A DNA stretch of 42,054 bases from Bradyrhizobium jicamae (GTDB lineage: Bacteria > Pseudomonadota > Alphaproteobacteria > Rhizobiales > Xanthobacteraceae), in assembly GCF_001440395.1 (NCBI RefSeq), contig NZ_LLXZ01000167.1:1-42054 (forward strand), in the 5' to 3' direction. A program made the translations under genes and the position numbers. Position 1 is the stretch's first letter. Each line of letters begins with the position of its first letter. The notes under the pieces were generated by a model. It was not told where the DNA came from. It made no database searches and saw only the letters and a list, made by a program, of their open reading frames with translations. Of the stretch, positions 33,372 to 41,597 are shown piece after piece.

Positions 33372-34172
33372 ATGACCCGTGCGCCGCTCTCCCTCAAACT
33401 CGCCGCGCTCGCAGGGTTCGCCTTCTTGCACATCCCGCTGCTGTTTATCCTGCTCTATGCCTTCACAACGGAGGAGCGCAGCTACGCCTTTCCACCGCCG
33501 GGCTACACGCTGAAATGGTTCGCCGTGGTGTGGGAGCGTGCCGACATCTGGGCCGCGGTCGGCCTGTCGCTGCGCGTCGCTACGCTGGCCACCCTGATCG
33601 CCCTGGTGCTCGGCACGCTGGCGGCGGGCGCGCTGGCGCGGGCGAAGTTCTTTGGCCGCGAGCCGATCTCGCTGCTGTTTGTGCTGCCCATCGCGCTGCC
33701 CGGCATCGTCACCGGCATCGCGCTGCGGCAAGCGTTCGGCCTGATGGAGATCCCCTTCTCCTTCTGGACCATCGTGCTCGGCCACGCCACCTTCTGCATC
33801 GTCGTGGTCTACAACAACGCCGTCGCGCGGCTCCGCCGGCTCTCGCCCTCGTTGATCGAGGCCTCGATGGACCTCGGCGCCGATGCGTTCCAGACCTTCC
33901 GGCTCGTCGTGTTGCCAAATGTCGGCACCGCGCTGCTCGCCGGCAGCATGCTCGCCTTCGCGTTGTCGTTCGACGAGGTAATCGTCACCACCTTCACCGC
34001 CGGCCAGCAATCCACACTGCCGATCTGGATGCTGTCGGAGCTCATTCGCCCGCGGCAGCGCCCCGTCACCAACGTCGTCGCCGTGCTCGTCATCGCCGTG
34101 ACCTTCCTGCCCATCCTTGCCGCCTATTACCTGACGCGCGAGGGCGAGGCGGTGGCCGGCAGCGGAAAATAG
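33372..34172 (+). CDS. ydcV: ABC transporter permease, polyamine type (YdcV/PotC-like)
   Basis: A 266-residue inner-membrane protein with about six helices, first FAFLHIPLLFILLYAFTT. The EAA loop is EASMDLGADAFQTFRLVVLP (about 161-180). The segment NYAWS-like SFDEVIVTTFTAGQQSTLPI near the C-terminus is typical of PotC/YdcV proteins. It starts 36 bp after the first permease and pairs with it. The aldehyde dehydrogenase follows after 9 bp. Confidence 0.9.
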   Translation: MTRAPLSLKLAALAGFAFLHIPLLFILLYAFTTEERSYAFPPPGYTLKWFAVVWERADIWAAVGLSLRVATLATLIALVLGTLAAGALARAKFFGREPISLLFVLPIALPGIVTGIALRQAFGLMEIPFSFWTIVLGHATFCIVVVYNNAVARLRRLSPSLIEASMDLGADAFQTFRLVVLPNVGTALLAGSMLAFALSFDEVIVTTFTAGQQSTLPIWMLSELIRPRQRPVTNVVAVLVIAVTFLPILAAYYLTREGEAVAGSGK

Positions 34173-34181
34173 GAGGCCTTC

Positions 34182-35609
34182 ATGGATACACAGATGCTCA
34201 TCGGCTCGAAATTCGAGACCGGCACCGAGATGCCTGAGACGGTGCTGAACCCGAAAACCGAGGAAACGCTGCTTGAACTCCCGGAGGCCTCGCCCGACCA
34301 GATCGACGCCGCGGTAAACGCTGCCGAGACGGCATTCAAGACCTGGTCGCGCACCACGCCGATGGAACGCTCCTACCTCTTGCTCAAGCTTGCTGATCGA
34401 ATCGAGCAGGAGGCGGAGAGCTTCGCCACGCTGGAAGCGCTGAACTGCGGCAAGCCGCGCCACGCCGTGCTGCGCGACGAGATCCCCGGCATCGTCGACT
34501 GCTTCCGCTTCTTCGCCGGCGCGGTGCGCACCCAGCATGGCATGGTGGCGGGCGAATACATGGCCGGCCACACCTCGATGATCCGCCGCGATCCGGTCGG
34601 TGTCGTTGCTTCCATCGCACCGTGGAATTATCCGCTGATGATGGCGGCGTGGAAGCTCGCCCCGGCGCTGGCCGGTGGCAATACCGTCGTCATCAAGCCG
34701 TCCGAGCAGACGCCCCTGACCATGCTGAAGCTGGCGCAGTTGATCGCCGACATCTTCCCGGAGGGTGTGGTGAACGTCGTTGTCGGAAGGGGCGAAAGTG
34801 TCGGCAGCACGCTGATCAACCACCCCAAGGTCGCGATGATCTCCCTCACCGGCGACATCGCCACCGGCAAGAAGGTGCTGACCGCCGCCGCCAAGACGGT
34901 GAAGCGCACCCATCTGGAACTCGGCGGCAAGGCGCCGGTGATCGTGTTCGACGATGCCGACATCGCCGAGGTGGTCGAGGGTGTAAAGATATTCGGTTAC
35001 TACAATGCCGGCCAGGACTGCACCGCCGCCTGCCGCATCTATGCCGGCGACAAGGTCTACGAGAGGCTGGTGGCGGACCTTGCTTCGGCCGCTTCAGGTC
35101 TCAAGTTCAATCAGCCGGACGACGGCGAGAACGATATCGGCCCGCTGATCTCAGCCCGGCAGCGCGCTCGCGTCGCCTCCTTTGTCGAGCGGGCTAACGA
35201 ACTGAACCACGTCGAGATCGCCGCGGGTGGCAAGGTCTCCGCCGGCAAGGGCTTCTTCTACGAGCCGACGGTAGTGGCAGGCGCGTTGCAGTCCGACGAG
35301 ATCGTCCGGCGCGAGGTGTTCGGCCCCGTGGTCTCGGTGACGCGCTTCTCCGATGTGGAGGACGCCGTGAACTGGGCTAATGACAGCGACTATGGACTGG
35401 CGTCATCGGTGTGGACCAAGGATGTGTCGAAGGGCCTCGCCACCGCTTCCCGCCTGCAATATGGCTGCACCTGGGTGAACTGCCATTTCATGCTGGTCAG
35501 CGAGATGCCGCATGGCGGGCTGAAGCAGTCCGGCTACGGCAAGGATCTCAGTGCCTACGCATTGGAGGACTACACCGTAGTGCGCCATGTGATGGTGAAG
35601 AACGGATAG
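34182..35609 (+). CDS. patD: Gamma-aminobutyraldehyde dehydrogenase (YdcW/PatD-like)
   Basis: A 475-residue NAD-dependent aldehyde dehydrogenase that oxidises 4-aminobutanal (from putrescine) to GABA in the cytoplasm. The catalytic Cys280 is in NAGQDCTAACRIYA and the general base Glu246 in THLELGGKAP. NAD-site blocks are ASIAPWNYPLMMAAWKLAPA and SLTGDIATGKKV. Many stretches match E. coli YdcW as I recall it, including GHTSMIRRDP, LQYGCTWVN.HFMLVSEMPH and the end VVRHVMVK. ATG 34182 has AGGAGG upstream. It is the last gene of the ydcS-T-U-V-W-type operon, linking uptake of the amine to its oxidation. No putrescine transaminase is in the window. Confidence 0.9.
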   Translation: MDTQMLIGSKFETGTEMPETVLNPKTEETLLELPEASPDQIDAAVNAAETAFKTWSRTTPMERSYLLLKLADRIEQEAESFATLEALNCGKPRHAVLRDEIPGIVDCFRFFAGAVRTQHGMVAGEYMAGHTSMIRRDPVGVVASIAPWNYPLMMAAWKLAPALAGGNTVVIKPSEQTPLTMLKLAQLIADIFPEGVVNVVVGRGESVGSTLINHPKVAMISLTGDIATGKKVLTAAAKTVKRTHLELGGKAPVIVFDDADIAEVVEGVKIFGYYNAGQDCTAACRIYAGDKVYERLVADLASAASGLKFNQPDDGENDIGPLISARQRARVASFVERANELNHVEIAAGGKVSAGKGFFYEPTVVAGALQSDEIVRREVFGPVVSVTRFSDVEDAVNWANDSDYGLASSVWTKDVSKGLATASRLQYGCTWVNCHFMLVSEMPHGGLKQSGYGKDLSAYALEDYTVVRHVMVKNG

Positions 35610-35683
35610 CGTGATCTCGCCTTTGAAAATCGTATTTCGCCCGCAAGCCGTCCAAAAGAACAGGCGGCCGGGCCGCGAGTTCA

Positions 35684-35700
35684 GCTTAGGGTCCCTGAGC
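35684..35700. promoter_or_regulatory. Dyad upstream of the DapA-family gene
   Basis: GCTTAGGGTCCCTGAGC is a 17-bp dyad (7 of 8 pairs, the other a G:T in RNA) about 180 bp upstream of the DapA-family start, in the 273-bp gap after patD. It may be an operator or, as RNA, a weak terminator for patD; no T-run follows. Confidence 0.25.
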
Positions 35701-35882
35701 GGCCTTGCCTGATCATCGTTCAAGCCCGATTGCGACTGGCTACCGGGTCGCAACGTGCTAGTCTTGGCCATTGCGCAAGGCGCGGCGCTGGAGGCTCTGG
35801 GCCTTTCCTGCCTTGGCGTCCCCTGGCACGCAGATACTACAACGGTCGTTGCGAACAGGAATAACGCTGGAGGAGACGAGAC

Positions 35883-36845
35883 ATGAGCCGCCATCCTGAT
35901 TTCGTGCCTCAAGGCGTGATCCCGGCGGTTCTGCTGCCGTTCCACAACGATTTCTCGATCGACGAGCCGAGCTTCCGGGCGCACTTGCGCGATGTCGCTG
36001 CGGTGCAGGGCCTGTCTGCCATCACGGTCAACGCGCACTCGACCGAGGTCGCCTCGTGTACACGGGACGAGCAGCGCCGCGTCATGGAAATCACGAGCGA
36101 GGAAGTCGGCAGCCAATTGCCGATCATTCACGGCGTCTGGGCGGACGGCAGCCTGGAGGCGGCGCGGATCGCGCGGGAGGCTCAGGCCGGCGGCGCTTCG
36201 GCGCTGCTGGTGTTTCCGCCGGCTCCCTTTGCACTCGGCCAGTCGGCCGAGATGGCGCTCGCCCATTTCAAGACCATCAGCGACGCCACCGATCTGCCGC
36301 TGATCGTGTTTCAATATCCCTTGGCCACCGGCCAGGGCTATCCGGCGGCGACGCTGGAGCGGCTGTTCGATGAAGTGCCGACCATCCGCGCCATCAAGGA
36401 CTGGACGCCACAGGTAGCGCAGCACGAGAGCCAGATTCGCGCCCTGCAGCGCCGCGCGCGTCCCATCAACGTACTGTCCACCAACAGCGCTTGGCTGTTG
36501 AGTTCGCTGGTGCTCGGCTGCAATGGCCTGCTTTCCGGCAGCGGCAGCGTCATCGCCGACCTCCAGGCCCGACTCTATCGCGCCGTGAAGGCCAACGATC
36601 TCGCCGAAGCCCGCCGGCTGAATGACCGGATCTATCCGACGGCGCGCGCCTTCTACGCCGATCCCTTCGTCGATATGCACAATCGGATGAAGGAAGCGCT
36701 GGTGCTGCTCGGCAAACTACCGCGCGCGGTGGTGCGTCCGCCGCTGGTCAAGATATCGGACGCGGAGATTGCGCGGATCCGCGACGCGCTTATCGAGGCA
36801 GAGCTGCTCGACACCCGAACCGAGCAGGGGCGCAACGCTGCATAA
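35883..36845 (+). CDS. Dihydrodipicolinate synthase/N-acetylneuraminate lyase family protein
   Basis: A 320-residue class I aldolase-fold protein. The Schiff-base lysine is Lys172 (IRAIKDW) and the catalytic tyrosine is Tyr145 (VFQYPLATG). The pyruvate-carboxylate loop, usually GTTGE, here reads NAHSTE (50-55), so the substrate differs from true DapA. These enzymes condense or cleave 2-oxo acids. It is probably not lysine biosynthesis but catabolism of a sugar acid or amino-acid derivative. ATG 35883 follows GGAGGAG, a very strong ribosome site. It follows patD by 273 bp on the same strand, so it may be its own transcription unit. The substrate is unknown. Confidence 0.85.
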   Translation: MSRHPDFVPQGVIPAVLLPFHNDFSIDEPSFRAHLRDVAAVQGLSAITVNAHSTEVASCTRDEQRRVMEITSEEVGSQLPIIHGVWADGSLEAARIAREAQAGGASALLVFPPAPFALGQSAEMALAHFKTISDATDLPLIVFQYPLATGQGYPAATLERLFDEVPTIRAIKDWTPQVAQHESQIRALQRRARPINVLSTNSAWLLSSLVLGCNGLLSGSGSVIADLQARLYRAVKANDLAEARRLNDRIYPTARAFYADPFVDMHNRMKEALVLLGKLPRAVVRPPLVKISDAEIARIRDALIEAELLDTRTEQGRNAA

Positions 36846-36900
36846 TCAGGGCTGAAAGATAATTGCAAGGCTCGATTACGCGGCCGCGGCACGGATGCTA

Positions 36901-36949
36901 GAGCATGATCCGGAAAAGTGTGTAGCGGTTTTCCGAAAAGATCATGCTC
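36901..36949. repeat. Rhizobiales dispersed palindromic repeat, first palindrome
   Basis: GAGCATGATC (36901-36910) pairs with GATCATGCTC (36940-36949), and CGGAAAA (36911-36917) with TTTTCCG (36929-36935). From memory, this sequence and the hairpin that follows occur in many intergenic copies in Bradyrhizobium and related genera (RIME-like mosaic element). It lies between the DapA-family gene and the ribbon-helix-helix gene. Confidence 0.75.
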
Positions 36950-36960
36950 AAACAAAAAGA

Positions 36961-37001
36961 TAAAGCGGGATGACGATTCGAAGAAACGTCATCCCGCTTT
37001 A
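36961..37001. terminator. 15-bp perfect hairpin, second half of the dispersed repeat and likely bidirectional terminator
   Basis: TAAAGCGGGATGACG (36961-36975) and CGTCATCCCGCTTTA (36987-37001) are perfect arms with an 11-nt loop. A- and T-rich ends on both sides make a bidirectional terminator for the convergent DapA-family and ribbon-helix-helix genes. The stop codon of the latter (36999-37001) lies inside the right arm. Confidence 0.72.
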
Positions 37002-37316
37002 GTCGTCGCGCAGCCTGAGTTGCTCGACCATGGCGGCTATTTCTCCCTCGAACTTCGCAAGGCGGTCGCCCTGTGCCTTGAGGCGGTCGGATAGCTTCTG
37101 CATCTCGTCGCGCTCCAGCGACTGCGTGAGCCGATGAATGATCTCGTCGCTGAGCGAGCGCCCGTTTGCCATCGCCGCTTCGGCGAGTTTTTCTCGTATC
37201 CCCTCTGGCAGACGGAGCTGAAGTTGATCCGATGTCCTGCCAGTTGCTGTTGCCTTCTTTGTCCGGGGTGCCGCAGGCGTAACCGGTTCTGGTAAGGTCG
37301 CTTTTTTCCTGGCCAC
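36999..37316 (-). CDS. Arc-type ribbon-helix-helix DNA-binding protein
   Basis: A 105-residue protein. A basic, Pro/Lys-rich N-terminal tail (1-28) is followed by an Arc-like ribbon-helix-helix domain (about 30-67): strand QLQLRLPEGI, helix A REKLAEAAMANG and helix B SLSDEIIHRLTQSL. A coiled-coil tail follows (68-100, MQKLSDRLKAQGDRLAKFEG). The GTG start at 37314-37316 is chosen for its GGGAGAG ribosome site and because homology begins here. Such proteins repress their own or neighbouring genes. No toxin partner is present, so it is not an obvious antitoxin. It is divergent from the amidase gene (219 bp apart). Confidence 0.75.
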   Translation of the reverse strand: MARKKATLPEPVTPAAPRTKKATATGRTSDQLQLRLPEGIREKLAEAAMANGRSLSDEIIHRLTQSLERDEMQKLSDRLKAQGDRLAKFEGEIAAMVEQLRLRDD

Positions 37317-37535
37317 GCTCGTCTCTCCCAGGCGAAGCCACAAGGAATTGCGCCTCGATGAAGCTTGCGAAGCAATCCGACAATTCAGGCGTGATTGAGG
37401 ACGTTGACTAAGATCAGGCGCGCTGCATTCGACCTGCCTCCTTGGCCCACGGGCTAATCCAGCCTCCGGACCCCACAAAATTCTCCGCCCGTCTCGACAC
37501 GCGGCCCCGGCGTCTTTAACGTTCCCGGTGTAGAA

Positions 37536-39107
37536 ATGGGGCGAGAAATGGCAAAGAAAACCGTGACCAAGCGGAAGAGCGGCTCGGCAAAAGCAGCACA
37601 GAAGAAATCGACGAAAAAGCCCGCCAGCCGCGCAGGCGCAGGAGCACAGAAGAAGCCAGCGTCACGAAAGTCCGCCAAGGCGCGCCCGCCCAAGGGACCA
37701 GTCTGGCAATGGTCGGCGTTGCAGACGGCAGCCGCCATCGGCTCAGGCGCGATTTCCTCGATGGAGGTTGTCGAGGCTCATATCGCGCGAATGCGCGACA
37801 TCAATCCGAAGCTCAACGCGGTTGTCGTCGATCTGTCGGAGCAGGCGCTGAAAGCGGCAAAGGCTGCGGACAATGCCCGAACAAGACGGGCTGAGCTCGG
37901 CGCGCTCCACGGCGTGCCGATCACGATCAAGGAAAACGTCGACTATGAGGGGCGGCCCAACCCCAACGGTGTGGCCGCGCAGATGAATATTATCGCCCCC
38001 TCCGATGCGCCGGTGGTGCGCAACCTCAAGAAGGCCGGCGCGATCGTCATCGGCCTGACCAATACGCCCGAATTCTCGTTCCGCGGCTTTACGGACAACC
38101 CGCTGCACGGGCTTACGCTGAACCCGTGGGATCCCGATATCACCTGCGGCGGCTCGTCCGGTGGCGCCGGCGCCGCGGTGGCAGCCGGCATCGGCACGAT
38201 CGCGCACGGCAACGACATCGGCGGTTCGTTGCGCTGGCCGGCGCACTGCAACGGCGTCGCCACGATCAAGCCGACGCAGGGCCGCGTCCCCGCCTATAAC
38301 GAGAGCGCGGCGGCGGAGCGACCGATGCTCGCTCATCTGATGTCCGCGCAAGGGCCGCTGGCGCGGAGCGTCGGCGACGTCAGGACGGCGCTCGAGGTCA
38401 TGAGCCAGCGCGATCCGCGGGATCCCTGGTGGGTCGCAGCACCTCTGGTCGGGCCGAAGCCGAAAGGCCCGATCAAGGTCGCGCTCGCGAAGCTGCCTGA
38501 CGACATGGACGTTGCGCCCTCGGTGCGCGCTGCGCTCCGGCAGGCCGCGGACCATCTGGAACGTTCGGGCTATCGCGTCAGCGAAATCGAAGTTCCCGAT
38601 ATCAACGGTGTCTGGCAGACCTGGTGCGACATCATCGCCAACGAAACCGCGATGCTGCAGGAAGCCGGGATGCTGAAAGTGACGTCGCCCGATTTCCATG
38701 CCGCCTGGAGCGGCATCAAGTCGAAGGCGAACACGCTCGATCTGTTGGGCTGGATGCGCGCCACGGCGGCGCGCAACACCCATATCCGGGCCTGGCAGTT
38801 GTTCCTTGAGGATTTTCCTGTGGTCCTCGCCCCGACGACGGTGAAGCCGACGCCCGGCCCGCGCGAGGATGCCATCAGCCCGGAGCGCACGCGCGAACTG
38901 TTCTGGAACGACCTGCGTTTCATTTCCGCGATCAATGTGCTCGGTCTGCCCGGCGCCGTCGTGCCCGTAACGCTGCATGAGGGCCAGCCGATCGGTGTGC
39001 AGCTCATTGCGGGGCGCTATCGCGAGGACCTCGCACTGGATGCCGCAGCGGCGATCGAGAAGCGCGCGGGAACGCTGGTACCCCAGCTGTGGGAGAAGAT
39101 GGCCTGA
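37536..39107 (+). CDS. Amidase-signature hydrolase with a lysine-rich histone-like N-terminal extension
   Basis: A 523-residue enzyme of the amidase signature family (Ser-cisSer-Lys triad): Lys132 (ITIKEN), cis-Ser207 in the GGSSGGAG loop and nucleophile Ser231 (GNDIGGSLRWPA). The family hydrolyses amides to acid and ammonia. Residues 1-55 are low-complexity Lys/Ala/Ser (KKTVTKRKSGSAKAAQKK and similar), like bacterial histone-H1-like tails and unusual for an amidase. The catalytic domain starts at WQWSALQTAAAIGSG. The start is ATG 37536 or ATG 37548; neither has a strong ribosome site. A benzoylformate decarboxylase gene follows after 139 bp, which recalls the mandelamide hydrolase/mdl arrangement; this link is inference. 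Confidence 0.87.
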   Translation: MGREMAKKTVTKRKSGSAKAAQKKSTKKPASRAGAGAQKKPASRKSAKARPPKGPVWQWSALQTAAAIGSGAISSMEVVEAHIARMRDINPKLNAVVVDLSEQALKAAKAADNARTRRAELGALHGVPITIKENVDYEGRPNPNGVAAQMNIIAPSDAPVVRNLKKAGAIVIGLTNTPEFSFRGFTDNPLHGLTLNPWDPDITCGGSSGGAGAAVAAGIGTIAHGNDIGGSLRWPAHCNGVATIKPTQGRVPAYNESAAAERPMLAHLMSAQGPLARSVGDVRTALEVMSQRDPRDPWWVAAPLVGPKPKGPIKVALAKLPDDMDVAPSVRAALRQAADHLERSGYRVSEIEVPDINGVWQTWCDIIANETAMLQEAGMLKVTSPDFHAAWSGIKSKANTLDLLGWMRATAARNTHIRAWQLFLEDFPVVLAPTTVKPTPGPREDAISPERTRELFWNDLRFISAINVLGLPGAVVPVTLHEGQPIGVQLIAGRYREDLALDAAAAIEKRAGTLVPQLWEKMA

Positions 39108-39246
39108 GCGGGTTCGCGGCGGCGGCGTCCTCGCACGGCCCGCCGGCTTGACTTCGGGAAGCAATCCATCGAGAGGTGGATCGCTTCCGCCTACGTTCCA
39201 GGGCCATGGCGGAACACAAGAAAATCCAGATGGGAGCCGCCGCCCG

Positions 39247-40869
39247 ATGTCGTCCCGAAAACCAGCCAAAGCCGCTTCCCTGACCGTCAAGGACGCCACC
39301 TTCGGCCTGCTGCGCGCGTTCGGCATCAAGCGCGTGTTCGGCAATCCCGGCTCCACCGAACTGCCCTTCCTCAGCGACTGGCCCGACGACATCGATTACG
39401 TGCTCGGCCTGCAGGAAGCCTCCTGCGTCGGCATGGCCGATGGCTATGCGCAGGCGACCCGCAACGCCGGCTTCGTCAATCTGCATTCCGGCGCCGGCGT
39501 CGGCAATGCGCTCGGCAATATCTACACCGCCCACCGCAATCAGACGCCGCTGGTCATCACCGCAGGGCAACAGGCACGCTCGATCCTGCCGCTGCAGGCC
39601 TTCCTCTATGCCGAGCGCGCTTCCGAATTCCCGCGGCCCTACGTCAAATACAGCGTCGAGCCGGCGCGCGCCGAAGACGTTCCGGCTGCGATCGCGCGCG
39701 CCTATTACGTCGCAATGCAGCCGCCCTGCGGGCCGGCCTTCGTCTCGATCCCGATCGATGACTGGACCCGTCCCACGCAGCCGGTCGAGGCCCGCCACGT
39801 CAGCCGCGAGCTCGGCCCCGAGCCGGAAAGCATGAAGGCGCTGGCCGAGGCGCTCATCGCCAGCAAGCGCCCCGCCCTGGTCGTCGGTCCCGCCGTCGAC
39901 CGCGCCGAAGCCGTCGATCTGATGGTGAAGGTGGCGGAGAAGACGAAGGCCGCCGTGTGGGTCAGCCCGTTCTCGGCGCGCTGCTCGTTTCCGGAACGGC
40001 ACCCGCAATTCGCCGGCTTCCTGCACGCTTCGCCCGGACAGCTATCGGACACGCTGCGCGATCATGACCTCGTGGTCGTGATCGGCGCGCCGGTCTTCAC
40101 CTTCCATGTCGAGGGCCATGCCGCGATCTTCGACGGCGCCACCACGATCTACCAGATCACCGACGATCCGGATGCCGCCGCCGTCACGCCCTCGGGCGCC
40201 AGCATCATCGCCACCATGAAGCCGGCGCTTGCGATGCTGCTCGACCTCTTGCCCGAGACGAAGCGCGCGACTGCTGCGGGCCGCGTGCTGCCGCCAGCGC
40301 CATCAAATGCCGATCCACTCCCCGTCGAATTCCTGCTGCACTCGCTGTCGCAAGCCATGCCCGACAACGCCGTGCTGGTGGAGGAAGCGCCCTCGCATCG
40401 CCCGGCGATGCAAAAGTTCATGCCGATGCGCGGCCAGGACAGTTTTTACACCATGGCGAGCGGCGGCCTCGGCTACAGCCTGCCCGCCGCGGTCGGCATC
40501 GCGCTGGGGCGGCCGGGCGTGCGCACCGTCTGCCTGATCGGCGACGGCTCGGCGATGTATTCGATCCAGGCGCTGTGGACCGCCGCGCGCCGCAATCTGC
40601 CGCTGACGGTCGTCGTCATCAACAATGCCGGTTACGGCGCGATGCGCTCGTTCAGCCAGGTGATGCAGGTACGCAATGTGCCCGGTCTCGAACTGCCCGG
40701 CATCGATTTCGTCAAGCTCGCCGAAGGCATGGGCTGCCACGCCGTGCGCGTGACGAAATCATCCGAGCTCGCGGGCGCGCTGAAGACCGGGCTCGCCCAT
40801 GACGGCGTCAGCCTGATCGAGGTGCTGGTGGATTCGGCCGTGCCGCTGCTCTACGCGCAGAAAGGGTGA
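39247..40869 (+). CDS. mdlC: Benzoylformate decarboxylase (thiamine diphosphate enzyme)
   Basis: A 540-residue ThDP-dependent decarboxylase that would convert benzoylformate to benzaldehyde and CO2. Active-site residues match Pseudomonas MdlC in spacing: Ser36 (FGNPGSTE), Glu57 (LGLQEASCVGMADGYAQA), His80 (NLHSGAGVGNALGN) and a HPQFAGFL segment corresponding to the His281 region. The ThDP/Mg motif is GDGSAMYSIQALWTAA through VINN. The frame is open from 38977, but ATG 39247 gives the natural N-terminus and has GGGAG upstream. It follows the amidase gene on the same strand. Other 2-oxo acids are possible substrates, but the histidine pair argues for an aryl type. No mandelate dehydrogenase or racemase is in the window. 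Confidence 0.86.
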   Translation: MSSRKPAKAASLTVKDATFGLLRAFGIKRVFGNPGSTELPFLSDWPDDIDYVLGLQEASCVGMADGYAQATRNAGFVNLHSGAGVGNALGNIYTAHRNQTPLVITAGQQARSILPLQAFLYAERASEFPRPYVKYSVEPARAEDVPAAIARAYYVAMQPPCGPAFVSIPIDDWTRPTQPVEARHVSRELGPEPESMKALAEALIASKRPALVVGPAVDRAEAVDLMVKVAEKTKAAVWVSPFSARCSFPERHPQFAGFLHASPGQLSDTLRDHDLVVVIGAPVFTFHVEGHAAIFDGATTIYQITDDPDAAAVTPSGASIIATMKPALAMLLDLLPETKRATAAGRVLPPAPSNADPLPVEFLLHSLSQAMPDNAVLVEEAPSHRPAMQKFMPMRGQDSFYTMASGGLGYSLPAAVGIALGRPGVRTVCLIGDGSAMYSIQALWTAARRNLPLTVVVINNAGYGAMRSFSQVMQVRNVPGLELPGIDFVKLAEGMGCHAVRVTKSSELAGALKTGLAHDGVSLIEVLVDSAVPLLYAQKG

Positions 40870-40880
40870 GTCGAAGAACC

Positions 40881-40965
40881 GTAGCCCGGATGAGCGCAGC
40901 GATATCCGGGACAACTTCATCCGCGGATGGGCTTCCCCGGATATCGCTTCGCTCATCCGGGCTAC
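40881..40965. repeat. REP-like palindromic element of the Bradyrhizobium type
   Basis: Arms 40881-40910 and 40936-40965 are 30 bp each with a single mismatch. They start GTAGCCCGGATGAGCG and end CGCTCATCCGGGCTAC, with a 25-bp loop. From memory this is a very common intergenic repeat in Bradyrhizobium and Rhodopseudomonas. It sits between the convergent benzoylformate decarboxylase and amber-split genes and probably also acts as a terminator. Confidence 0.88.
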
Positions 40966-40985
40966 AAGCAGAAGCTCGTCTCTTC

Positions 40986-41597
40986 CTAAGCGCGACGCAC
41001 CGCAGCGACTTCGCCTGCAAGCCGGCCATAGTCGGCCCAGACCAGATTCAGAAACAGCGGCGGCTCCTGCCCCGCCTGCAGCATTTGCGCGTGGCGTTCC
41101 TTTGCGCCGTCCATTTTCCACCACTTCTGCGCCGATGTCGCGACCTTACGAAAGTGATTGAGCATGCCGGAAAACTGCCGGCGGTCGGCGCCGGCGAGGC
41201 TGGCGCAATGATTGAGCCAGTTGAATCCGGCGACCACTGATATCGCGAGGTCATTCATGGTATTGCCGGAGAATTCGATCACGGTGTCTTCATGCGGCCG
41301 CTGGCGAAGATAGGCATCCAGTATCGCACCTTGCGAATCCGCCTAGGCGAACAGCTTGAATTCACCTCGCGGCACCATCAGGAGATAGCGCACGGCTTCC
41401 AGCCGCGTATGATCGCAGACCGTCTGCCTGTCGGCGCCGGCATCCGAGGATTTCCGCTTGCACGCCGGATAGATCCATTTACCGGTATCGGCGTCGTCAA
41501 GATATCGCCTGCCCTGCTTTTCGATATCGGCGAGCAGCGCGTGCGGAGCATCCGGCGCCGGTGCAGCTTTTCCGAATAGCAGGGCACGCCAGCTCAT
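40986..41597 (-). pseudogene. Hypothetical protein gene split by an in-frame amber codon
   Basis: The minus-strand ATG at 41595-41597 opens a frame that reads to codon 84 (ending GEFKLFA), then meets TAG at 41343-41345. It continues in the same frame as ADSQGAILDAYLRQRPHEDT for another 118 residues to TAG 40986-40988. Both parts look coding and join without a shift, so the original was probably one protein of about 203 residues with Trp (TGG) where TAG now stands. The N-terminal part has paired cysteines in YPACKRKSSD and DRQTVCDH; the C-terminal part is Trp-rich and helical (AQKWWKMDGAKERHAQM). An internal GTG at 41282 could express the C-terminal part. Function unknown. Confidence 0.7.

Noticed and set aside
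32376..34913. A very long minus-strand open frame (845 codons) across the transporter genes
   Set aside because: It is antisense to well-supported ABC transporter and dehydrogenase genes. Its product is His/Arg/Asp-rich low complexity, typical of shadow frames in GC-rich DNA.
35403..36680. Minus-strand open frame of 425 codons opposite the patD end and DapA-family gene
   Set aside because: It crosses two real plus-strand genes and has shadow-like composition.
36999..37316. Ribbon-helix-helix gene as the antitoxin of a toxin-antitoxin pair
   Set aside because: No small toxin-like gene is adjacent. The neighbours are the convergent DapA-family gene and the divergent amidase.
37743..39392. Minus-strand open frame of 549 codons opposite the amidase
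   Set aside because: The plus-strand amidase has all catalytic motifs. The antisense product is Arg/Gly-rich with no domain.
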